From assembly GCA_021292105.1 (NCBI GenBank), contig CM037870.1, forward strand, positions 16,401,234-16,465,233: 64,000 nt of DNA, in the 5' to 3' direction. A program made the translations under genes and the position numbers. The notes beneath the pieces are model-generated. The model saw nothing but the letters and a program-made list of their open reading frames with translations, made no database searches and was not told where the DNA came from. Source of the DNA: Anadara kagoshimensis. Taxonomy: Eukaryota > Mollusca > Bivalvia > Arcoida > Arcidae. Shown here one piece after another: positions 31,201 to 43,200 of this stretch (positions are counted from its first letter, which is position 1; each line of letters opens with the position of its first letter).

Positions 31201-34200
31201 AATTGTTTTTTTGGTATGCAGGTCAACCATGATGAGTTACAGATCAAGTTTACATTTCGTTTCATTCCACTAGTTTTTATGAGAGTTATGGTATTTTGAA
31301 CTTTGAGCTTTACATCTTGAACAACACGTATAATTTATAACTATAAATCTTTGTACCATATAATAAGGTACATTTTACCTAAAACTTTGAGATTAGTGAA
31401 ATATGTGACTGGTAGGGGACTATGTATTGTTTTGCAATACTCTCAGAATGCTTGTTAGTCCCCTATCGACGAAAGCTGAAGTGGACTTTAGGTTTACGCT
31501 CTGTCTGTCTGTCTGTCTGTCGGTCTGTCACGCCTCGGTTTTCACACCTATTTTCTAAAAATCTTTTAGATAATGAACTGATTTTTGGTATGTGAGTCTA
31601 CCATGATGAGTTGCAGATCAAGTTAGCGTTTCATTATGGTCCACAAATTTTTACATGAGTTATGGCCCTTTGAACTTTGAAAATTCACTGAAATTTCAGT
31701 TTTCCGCTCTTTTTTTCTACACGCTTGCAGTTAATGAATTGTTTTTTGGTATGCAGGTCAACCATGATGAGTTACAGATCAAGTTTATGTTACATTTCAT
31801 TTAACTAGTTTTTATGAGAGTTATGGCCCTTTGAACTTTGAAAATTCAATGAAATTTCAGTTTTTTGCACTTTTTCTACATGCTTGCAGATAATGAATTT
31901 TTGAGAACTCCATCGCTGGTTTTTGATTTTACTATGATCAAGTTTTGCTTTACATCTTGAACAACACGTATAATTTATAACTATTAATCTTTGTACCATA
32001 TAATAAGGTACATTATACCTAAAACTTTGGGATTAGTGAAATATGTGACCGGTAGGGGACTATGTATTGTTTTGCAATACTCTCAGAATGCTTGTTGTAA
32101 ATGTTTTTTCCTGATACAGTATTGATCAAAGTATGAGTTATAAAGTGTTTTTACAGTGCCACTTACAGGTAAAGATTTTTTTAATGCCCGCCAAGTGCTC
32201 TCAATTTTGTTAGTATAAGTGCCCATTTCAGGATCATTGAAGTGTTCACTATGGTTGACTGTCTGGTGAATGTATCCTTCTGATGCCAAACACTCATACG
32301 ATTTCCAACAATCGCTTAATACTGTTGTTCCAGGCAAAATATTTTCCTTTATAATTCCTAAAAGAGTGGCCTATGTTCTATCCTCTACACACTTAAAAAA
32401 AACACTGCTTACTCTCCGCCAAATACCTATACACCATCGTTGTCCCTTGTTGAATTTTCTTTTTACCAAATTTACTCTCATCAATTTCAAATGTTTTACC
32501 AATATCACCAATTTTTTCGCTGTTTTTCTCCAAAATAACAGTGCATACTTCATGGTTGAAATTAAAATAGTAAATAATGGTCTGATTTGCTATTTCAAAT
32601 TCATGTTTCACATATGCTTTATTTGCTTAATAAACCAAAAAATATGTAATTAAAAAACACTTTTCAAGATTCAAATAACTATTGTGGTACCGTTTTCCAT
32701 GTCTAATACTTACTTTTTTTCTGACATTTCTTATTGCTGCATTTCCAATACTGTAAATCACTTAAAAATGTACTGTCTTTTCTCAAATAAAAATATTCGA
32801 AATCACATTTTCCACAAATTTTTCCTGTCAGGTCAATTATTAATCCAATTTCAATAGCCAAAGAATAAAAATTTCTAAATTAACACTTCACATCAATATC
32901 TCACATGCTGTGATGTTGGCAACCTTAGAAGCATTCTCAGAAGTTGCATTTCATGAGAAATTTTGTAATTTAATTTTTAATACTTAAATTTGCAGTTAAA
33001 AACTCAATTTAAAGTTTTTAAAAATTGAGTTCCTAATCAAAAACAGGTAGATTACAATTTTGACATCAAAAATGAAAAAATGTGATATTTTTTATTTTTT
33101 TGCCATCTGCTAACGCCGTCGCTCTATATACAGAGGCGCCTATGGTGGGATTCAATGGCATATATATTTTTGCAGAAAATAAATGGGGTCCATTATTCTA
33201 GATGTCTTCCAAAACACTATATAAAGTCAATATTTTTGCATTCATGTATTCTTAAATATGACCTACCAAGGCCTTAACAATGGGGTCAATTGGCAAAATA
33301 AGGGACCAAAGGCCCCATAAACCCTTTTATCATGAATACTAATTGTGGATTTGCTGCTGGTTTAACAGAATCATTCCCTGCTTTGTAGTATAGACATAGA
33401 AATCTCAACCTGAGGAATGAGATGCTTTATTTTTATAAAGAATCTTATCCCAAATTCTTTTAATTCTTTTTGTCCCATATCCAATATATTCTTGTTGTAA
33501 AGTTTTTATGCTAAAAAAGTATGCTTAAACTACAAAAAAAGTACCAGTACATTGTTCACTTTTTTACCTCACCTGGCCAAATGCCATGTGAGCTTATGGC
33601 ATGGCGAGGCGTGTGTCCGTGCATCAGTAAACTTCAATCTTCTCCTCAAAAACTACAGGGCCAACTGAATTCAAATTTGCCATGAAAGGTCCTTGACAGA
33701 GTCTAACTATAGTTTGTTCAAATCATGGCGATTGAATATCCAAGATGGCCACTGTTACTAAAAATAGACAAAACCTTTTTTCATTGGCAAAAACTGATGT
33801 GATATTTGGATTCTACATAGTCTTAACCTTTAAGTTTGTTCATTTCATGAAATTTGGTTAAAAAATAGGTTACGCGTTTTTTGTGTTTAATTTTGAAAAA
33901 AATCATAAAATATTTTTAAATTGTTATAACTTGACTATATAACCAGATAATGACATGGGATTTTCAGTTTTGACATATTCTTATAATTACCTTCAAAATG
34001 GTGTCAAAGTCAATTTTGAAGGTCATGACCTAATTTTTTACCTTTTTAATATTATTAAATATCTCGAAAACTATAAACTTCTTGCATAGACATGTCTATT
34101 GGAAAATTGTTGGTATTGATGTAACGATCATTTTGATATATAGATTAAGATCATTGGTTTAAATGTCAAGGTCACAGATGCAAACGAATACTGAAATGGT

Positions 34201-37200
34201 TCATTATCTTGAAAACTATATATGTATACCAGGGCTTCGGAAACTTCGGTCTGGCCCGTCGGACATTTTTTGTACAAGCAAAAAAAAAAAAAAAAAAAAA
34301 AGGTCGTCGGCACAGGGCTGTTTATGCGTTTACCGTGATGGCCAATTTTAAACCATATCCATGTGCGTTATTAGACCCACGATGTTTATTTCATGTGTAT
34401 TAGGTGAAATCTAACTAAGACGTTTACTGCGATATGCTGTTATTATCAATATGCGTTACTGTCCACGATGCTTCATATTGCATGTCCGCCATATTGTTTA
34501 CTAACAATCGTGAATTTCCGTATTCCGAAGATACACGAATTGTAATTAGAATTATGGCGAGAGGTTCTATAAATAGGAATTAAGGTATCAGGAAATAACG
34601 GGAACGGCTTGATGAGGTTCCAATATATTTATGTGAATGAAAGATATTAATGGCTAAAATAAAATTTAATCGCGTTTATTAATAAAGAAACAGTTACCAA
34701 GCGCGTAGTAGGTAATTTTCAACACCCCACGTGGAACCTCTTTGATAACAAATCGTCACCCTTGACCGACACTCGTTATGGCTTCCGTAATCAACACAGT
34801 TACATCCATGCGCTTATTATTAAACAAACACATGTTTAAAGAAAGTTATTATGATTTGGACTGGGAAACAAAAGAAATAGACAGTAAGACACGCGTCTAC
34901 TTAAGTCCACAGGTATTTACTGATTAATAAACAATCACCTGATAATTAGATCGAGTTGTAGTTGACAGGTAAACACGTGGTAGGGACAATACACTTACTG
35001 TAGTGAAGTCAGGTGGAGTTTAAAAGACCGACAGACAGACTAGCGGTAGTTTACATTTGTCGGACCGAAAACTGATTTGTCCGTTTAATATTCTGTTGTA
35101 AAATTGAAAATGTCCGAAAACAAAAAATGTCCGACTGGCGATTTTTCACGTCGGTCAAAATAAATTTTTGTCGGACATGTCCGGCAAATATGACCGTTTC
35201 CGGACCTCTGATGTATACATATATATTAGAATGTTGTAGGTATTGATACAACGATCATTTTGATGTATAGAAAAAGGTCAATGGTCCAGAGGTCAAGGTC
35301 ACAGTAGCAAAACAATACCAAAATCGTTAAATATCTTGAAAACTATAAACTTTTTGTATAGGCATGTATATTGGAATGTTGTTGGTTTTGATATAACGAT
35401 CATTTTGATATATAGATTTAGGTTATTGGTTTAAAGGTCAAGGTCACAGATGCAAAAGAAAACTTAAATGGTTCATTATCTTGAAAACGATGAACTTTTT
35501 GTATAGGCATGTACTGTAAACCGTGTTTTTTTAGCGGCAGTTTTATTTTAGCGCAATTGGCGATAATGGTGTCAGTGCTAAAATAAAACTGCTGCTAAAA
35601 TTACAACAAAAACAAGTGAGTACTGTACAGCGTTGCTGTGACTATGAATGGGTATGGACGCACGTTTTATGGTTATATAGTCAGTATTAAAATAATAATA
35701 GTTCTGAATGACACTGGTATGGCTTCCATCAATATACCCCTGAATGACACTGGTATGGCTTCCATCAATATACCTGTATATGATAAGTAATTAGGGATTA
35801 ATTACCAAGTCTGGTAGACTGACCACCGACAAACAGATAAATTAGGGAACAATGGCATAGCTGTTAATTACTGGTCATTGTATGTGATAGGTACAATCTG
35901 ACAAGTCTCTTTTTCAGGTAATTAATTTTAATTTACCAGTAGTTGGCTTCAATCATTAAAATATTAACAATTATATCAAAAAATTAGACCATCACACGAA
36001 AATTGTTTATTTTTTCTTTGATGTTGGCAACATAATATAAATCCTAATTATTGATCTCTATAATAATCTAAGCGGCTGTTATCGGGGATACATAGACAAT
36101 GTGTTGAAACATTTGTATAATTAAAAAAAACAAATGGTATTTAAATGAATAAAAACAAAATAGGTTATTATTGATTTAAATATTTATTCAGTAAAAAGTC
36201 TAATCGACGAGAGGGCCAAATTATGATGAAAGCTTCATGTAGACATCCCTGCCTGGGTCAGTTACGGAGATTTTCTCTCAGTAAAAGATTAGTTATTTTT
36301 ATTATTTTCTTGTAACCTGGCATCCCCTTCTCAAATTTTATTTTTGGCTAAAAGTTGTGGGTTTTAGGCGAGAAAATACAGTAATATAAAGAGGTATTAA
36401 ACAGTTCAGACTGGAATTGATTACGCTAAAATTAAACTGCGCTAATATGTTTACCAGTCATCAATCGCTAAAATAAATATGCGCCAATATAAAGCGGTTT
36501 ACAGTATATAAGAATGTTGTAGGTATTGATACAACAATAATTTTTGATCTTTAGAAAAAGGTCATGGGTCCAAAGGTCAAGGTCAATATTGGAATATTGT
36601 TGGTATTGATGTAATAATTATTTTGATATATGGATTAAGGTCATTGGTTCAAAGGTCAAGGTCATAGATGCGAAAGAATACTGAAATGGTTCATTATCCT
36701 GAAATTTATGAACTTTTTGTATATGCATGTATATTAGAATGTTGTAGATATTGATACAACAATCATTTTGATGTATAGAAAAAGGTTATGCTTCCAAAGT
36801 TAAAGGTCACAGTAGCAAATCAATACCAAAATGGTTAATTATCTCGAAAACTATAAACTTTTTGTATAGGCATGGAAATTGGAATATTGTTGGTATTGAT
36901 GTAACGATCATTTTGATGTATAGTATAAGGTCATTGATTTAAAGGTTAAGGTCACAGATGCGAAAAAATACGGAAATGGTTCATTAACTTGAAAACTATG
37001 AATATTTTGTATAAGCATGTATATGAGAATGTTGTAGATATTGATACAACGATCATTTTGATGTAAAAAAAAGGTAATGAGTCCAAAGGTCAAGGGCATG
37101 GTTGCAAGACAATACCAAAAAGGTTAATTATCTCAAAAACTATGAACTTTTTGTATAGGCATGTATATTGGAATATTGTTGGTATTGATGTTATAATTAT

Positions 37201-40200
37201 TTCGATATATGGATTAAGGTCATTGGTTCAAATGTCAAGGTCACAGATGTGAAAGAATACTAAAATGGTTCATTATCCTGAAAACTATGAACTTTTTGTA
37301 TATGCATGTATATTAGAATGTTGTAGATATTGATACAACAATCATTTTGATATAGAAAAAGGTCATGCTTCCAAAGGTAAAGGTCACAGTAGTAAAACAA
37401 TACCAAAATCGTTAATTATCTCGAAAGCTATAAACTTTTTATATAAACATGTATATAAGAATATTGTTGGTATTGGTGTAACGGTCATTTTGATGTATAG
37501 AAAAAGGTTATGGGTCCAAAGGTCAAGGTCACAGTAGCAAAACAATACCAAAATTGTTAATTATCTCAAAAACTATAAACTTTTTGTATAGACATGTATA
37601 TTAGAATATTGTAGGTATTCATACAACGGTCATTTTAAACTATAGAAAAAGGTCATGGGTCCAAAGGTCAAGGTTATGGTTGCAAAACAATACCAAAAAG
37701 GTTCATTATCTCGAACTATTAACTTTTTGTATAGGCATGTATATTAGAATATTATTGGTTTTGATGCACTGATCATTTTAATATATAGATTATGGTCATT
37801 GGTTCGAAAGTCAAGGTCACAGATGGGAGTAGCAAGTTTCATAAATATTTAAATATCCACATCAGAGTTATTGCTCCTTAAATGTAGTATTTATTGTGTT
37901 TTTGTGCTGTTAACGGCCCAGGTGAGCGGTACAGGCCCTATTGGGCCTCTTGTTGTAACAATTAAGTCACAATCTTATAAATTGATGATGTCACAAACAA
38001 AGTGAAATTGTGATGTAACAGCGTGTGTAGCTTGTCTTTACTCTAGGGTAAGGCAGAAAAATCTTAACCTGTCAAAATGCTGAATTTTCTTGTCTGATAT
38101 GGGAGAATACTAGAATCTTACACCTCTAACATGGTTAGACTAATAGAATCTATCATGAGTATCCATGTAGGATAGGGAAATCTCACCGGGGGGTTAAATA
38201 TTTTAGCTGGAGATGAGGCTTGCTGTGTCTCTGACAGAAATATTCAACACTGAGGTATGATAAACTCATGATTGATTCTTTTTCTTCATTTTTTGATGAA
38301 AATTTTTTTGCTTAAAGTATCAGTCACATCAACATTGATGCCATCTTTGTAAATCTAACTTTGTTATTTAACGTTTTACATAAAAATAAATATGACCATC
38401 GGACAGAATGTACCTGATTTTGTATAAACTAGTAAATAAAGCCATTTATTCTAATCTCCCAAAATAAACATTTGAAATACAGTGAAAATATCTAAATTTT
38501 GGAGACTCGGGTGTCATTTTCCCGCAAGACGACGTCATGTCTCCATGATATGACATCATTCAATTGTTCTTTGTTTGTGATGTCACTGAAAGCTGCACGA
38601 GGAGGTGAAGATAAGCACATGGAGGTGAAGATAGAAATTTCTTCCATCGTTTTTTCAAGTGAAAATCTCTGTCTCAAACATAGACAGATGGAAGAAAAAG
38701 ATATCTCAGACGAGGATGAATAGTTCTTGACATTGAAAATATTGGTCCTAGTTTGGAAAATTTCTGTCCTACCCTGTAACTGGTGTATGATTCTTTTTCT
38801 CACACATTTGTAACAAAAAAACATGATTTGTAAACAAAAAAGTGCATCAAATGTTCAGTTTTCATGTCACCACCCATGCCTATTGAAAATAATGTAATTG
38901 ATTTTTGTTGACGTTTTCACGTAAAATAATTATGATGTCATCATTAAGCGTGTGTAAGTGATTATGACATTGATTAAATTGTTGGTTGAGACAAGTGACC
39001 TTGCCCTAGGGCGAGACAAGAAAATCTTACATAGGTAAAAATGTAGGATTTTCATGTTTCTTGGGTGAGAATAGACATTCTATCATCTGTAACTTAGGAG
39101 TGGAATAATGGGAGTGTTTTGCCTTATCGATGTTTTTGTCACTTATAGTACAGTAAAGAAGTAATAATATGTCTCAGGCAAGATTTTGTCATTAATATAC
39201 TGAAGTGGGCAAGGTTTTGCTAAAATGAAGTTAACTGGAGTACCTGGAGAAAATCGCCAAAGCTTCCTCATGGTAGGATCTGTCCAAGTAGGTTGAAACT
39301 TAGACAGTGGGAGAGGCTCGATTTGTATGCATGTTTTTAACCACTTTGTAACCATAGCTCTTTTATTATAACCTTTGGTTAAACTTTTTTACACTTTAAG
39401 ATAACTCAATTAAAAGCATCTTTTAATTTGAAACATGGAATGTAGGTTATTTAACATACAATGTATATGCCTGGTTGATCAGGTCAGAGTTATCGAAGTA
39501 TTACTTAACAGGTAAATCGCCGATCAAATAAACCAGACTTAAATTGGAGTTAACTCTGCATCATATAAATTATGATTGAGACTTACAATTGAGTAATAGC
39601 TCAGACAGGTTTGAGAACTTACTGGTACTGCAGCGTTATATCGTAATAATGATGCCCTTAGTGGTAATTATTTCATCTGCATTATGCTTAAGTGAGCTAA
39701 CACTTCACGAATGGCTACAGCAGTTTTATTAATTACAAAAACATCAAAACCATTAATTTTGGTTTAAAAAAATCACATTGAAGTTGGTCCAAGAAGCTGT
39801 GTGAGTAGGTATTGGCGTAATGGATATCCATTATCACCAAGTAGGATTCCACTATATTCACAGCATTATTGTCAAATATTCTACTGTCATGGCTACATCT
39901 TGACCACCTTGAAACAATGCTTATAAACGGTTTTAGTCCATTTCTGTACTGAAAATAATACGCTGCTGAGCTGTTTCTTAAAACAGGTAAATTCTGCAAA
40001 CTGATGAGTGGCTATTCATTTATAAATCGGGTTAAACGGAGTAACTCTAACCTGAGGAATCGGGCAATAGACAGTTTCCAAGCTAGAACTTAATACTTCA
40101 TTCAATCTTGATATTTCAATCTTTCAACTATATTAGTTCTAAATGACATGTGTTTGCATTAGCCATGATACCTATTAACCAATCAGAATGTTTGTTAATT

Positions 40201-43200
40201 GTAATAAAAGAAAATGAATGAATTTTATGTGATGTGAAATTATATAGAATACAGATAAACATATAGGAAACACCAATCAATAATCGTAACCTGTCCATCC
40301 AAACTAGGACACAGTTTCACATAAAAAAACTCCTTAACTTGAAATTGGCAAATTTGAAATTGTAATAATTTTGTTGATTGGTAGGTAGGATATTCATGAA
40401 TTTAAGGTATCATTTTAAGGATTAGTTCAAGTATTTAACAGTTGCATTTTCTTATGTCAAAAAAGAGAGAGAAAAAATTTCCTAAATTTAAGTTGAGGAA
40501 AATCTCTAAACCAAGAAGTTATTGTGAAACCAGGCACAGTATTTTAAATTTAAACCAAAATAAAACCTTTATATAAACGTTATACATATCCATCGAGATC
40601 AGTGTTTACTGCAAACCCTGCTATGATTGCAATGACTACCTCTATATAAATGTCACCTGTTCATTATGGTTATTGCTTAAGGTCTCTGCTTCATATTTAA
40701 ACCAAAAGAACCTCTAAATAAAGACCACCTGCTGATTTTGACTAGTGCTTGAAGGTCTCTGCTTCATATTTTAACCAAAAAGAACCTCTATATTAAGACC
40801 ACCTGTGCATTAAGACCAGTGTATTAGATTTTTTCATATTCTAACCAAAAAAGAACATCTTTAGAAAGACCACCTGTGTATTAAGACCAGTATTTTAAAG
40901 TTTTTGCTTAATATTTTAACCAAAACGGAACCTCTATGTAAAAAAACCACCTGTCTATTAAGACCAGTATTCTCAGTTTTTTGCTTCATATTTAAACCAA
41001 AAGAGCCTATATATAAAGACCACCTGTCTATAAAGTCTATATCTTTTAGATCCCATAAGTGGTCTTTATATCAAGGGTATATTGCAATTCCTTATGCTTA
41101 ATGGTAGCCATAAAGATGCACAGGTCCAACACAAAAGTTTAGAGGTCTTTTTAAATTTGTTTATAATTTGACATGAATTTGTCAGCTAAAAAGAATTTAA
41201 TTTTTACAGGTGCTGTTTTAATATTTATTTATAATTCAATTTACATTTATTAAAAGCATTTTGATTGGTCAGATTTTTCTGTTTGCATGAATGGATTGGC
41301 TCTGCATGACTGGGATCATTTTATTATGGATGACGTACAGAGGCATTTGAATTCCTATGCCATAGCGTTGTTATTTTTTACTTGCTATAGCTATATTATT
41401 GTTTAGATTGTTGTTTTGTTGTTAAAAAATTTCTAAAAATTTAGTTAAAAGAAATGAAATTAAGTTTTCATTTTGTTATGGAAATGTGAAAATTGGACAA
41501 TTTGCACAAGTTAAATTATCCGCATAGCTTCATTCAGTGTGCAAAATGTCCAATTCTTTCATACTTCCATAACAAAAAAAAATTCATTTCATTCCTATAA
41601 TATTTACAATTTGAATTGACCTTCTTTAGATGAACCTATTTGTATTTACTGGCATTCAATTGCTCTTGAATACAGTGTTGGGTCACGACCTCTGATTATG
41701 TAACGTTTAACTCAGGGATTTTTTCTGACCTTTTTGGGAAAAGGACCTTGGGATGAAATTGGGAAAATGCTCAACAAAAATGTAATTTTTGGAAAAATCA
41801 CAACAACATATTAGAAATTCTAGACCACTAGAATAATGGTAATTGGACAAATTTTCTCACACCTGTGACATGGAAATCCAGCGTTTTTACCCATGTGGGA
41901 TTTCCTTGTCTCACCCTAGGTTTGAGACAGGCTACACGCCGAGTTTCCCGCGTAGTTATACCTGCTCTGGGTTTATCGTTGAGCTGAGCTTATAAGCTGA
42001 GAAAAGTTCTGAAGTCAACCAACAATTTCTCAATGTCACAATCACTTACACACGCTTAATTGATGATGTCACAATCATTTTACGTGAGAACGTCGACAAA
42101 AATTGATTACGTCATTTTCAGCAGACACAGATGGTGGCATGAAAACTTAACATTTTATGCAATTTTATGTTTATTAATCATGTTTTATGTTGCAAATGTG
42201 TGAGAAAAAGAATCCTACACCAGTAACAGGGTAAGACAGATATCTCTGTCTTACCCTGTTAGTGGTGTAAGATTCTATTAATATCGGTTTTACAGCAAAA
42301 TAGCGCTGTCTCTTTTGTCTCTATATAAATCATCCAACAAAATGTGGATTAATATAGAGCGAAATCGTTATCAGAAAGAGATGTACTCCGAATATGATGT
42401 TGATGATCTTGTGATTATTTTTTTTCTTCCAAAAATTGATAAACCTAGTTAATTGGGAATTTTTTACTACAGAATTGGGAAAAATGTATGTTTTTTTGCA
42501 TTGGGAATGGGTCCCTTTACCGGACCCTGTGGATACCCAGAAAAATCCCTGTAACTATTCAATTATGTCACAGAATGACATCTATTACGTCACCCATTGT
42601 TTGATTGGTCAGCATCCAAGTCTACTGGTGATGTAACTTTCCTTATTTGGAGCAAGGCTGTTCCATCAATGCTACATGTTTGTCGGAATCTTGAATGAAA
42701 TAAATTATTGTAGCGATAATTTTACATTTTCAAGAAAATTTTTGACAAAGTTTTTTATTAAATTTTCTTTATAGTTTCATTTTGGCAACTAGAATTTGAA
42801 TTTGATGAGAAGCCACAATGGCTCCTAGATTTAAAATTGATTGATTGATTTATGGTTGATTGAATGAAAGGGGATTTACATCCCAGTAAAGAATATTTCA
42901 TTTACATTGAGACATCACCAGCTATAGGCGAAATGGAAGAGATTTTTACCATTGCAGTACGCTCAGGACAATCTACAGGGAGTGTGTTTTAATTGGCCAT
43001 GCCTGCCGTGACATAGGGAATCGATTTTTCAGGTCTCTTTTGAAGGACCCTGCAACTTATTTATGAATGCTGATTGCTTGGCAAAAGAAGAGTCACTACC
43101 TATTTTCAAATATTGGTCAGACCTTGACCAGGGTTCAAACCTACAACCTTCCACAAATGAAGTGAGCACTTTATTAGCTTAGATACTGTAGTTATTTAAC

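Larger units (their letters stand above)
33566..37955 (+). repeat. Long AGCTCACC-family array with two nested insertions
   Basis: It opens with a related head (ACCTCACCTGGCCA...TGCCATGTGAGCT) and ends GGTGAGCGGTACAGGCCCTA then TTGGGCCTCTTGTTG. Between lie about fifteen or more copies of a ~145-bp unit (AAGGTCAAGGTCACAG and ATCATTTTGATATATAG). Successive copies between 36653 and 37812 are 142-148 bp apart. Two younger elements (34230-35210, 35514-36504) interrupt the array cleanly. No protein is encoded. Confidence 0.85.

Noticed and set aside
38492-38824. Overlapping 110- and 74-residue frames on opposite strands
   Set aside because: No domain, no splice-consistent context with the host gene, and partly overlapping a repeat copy.
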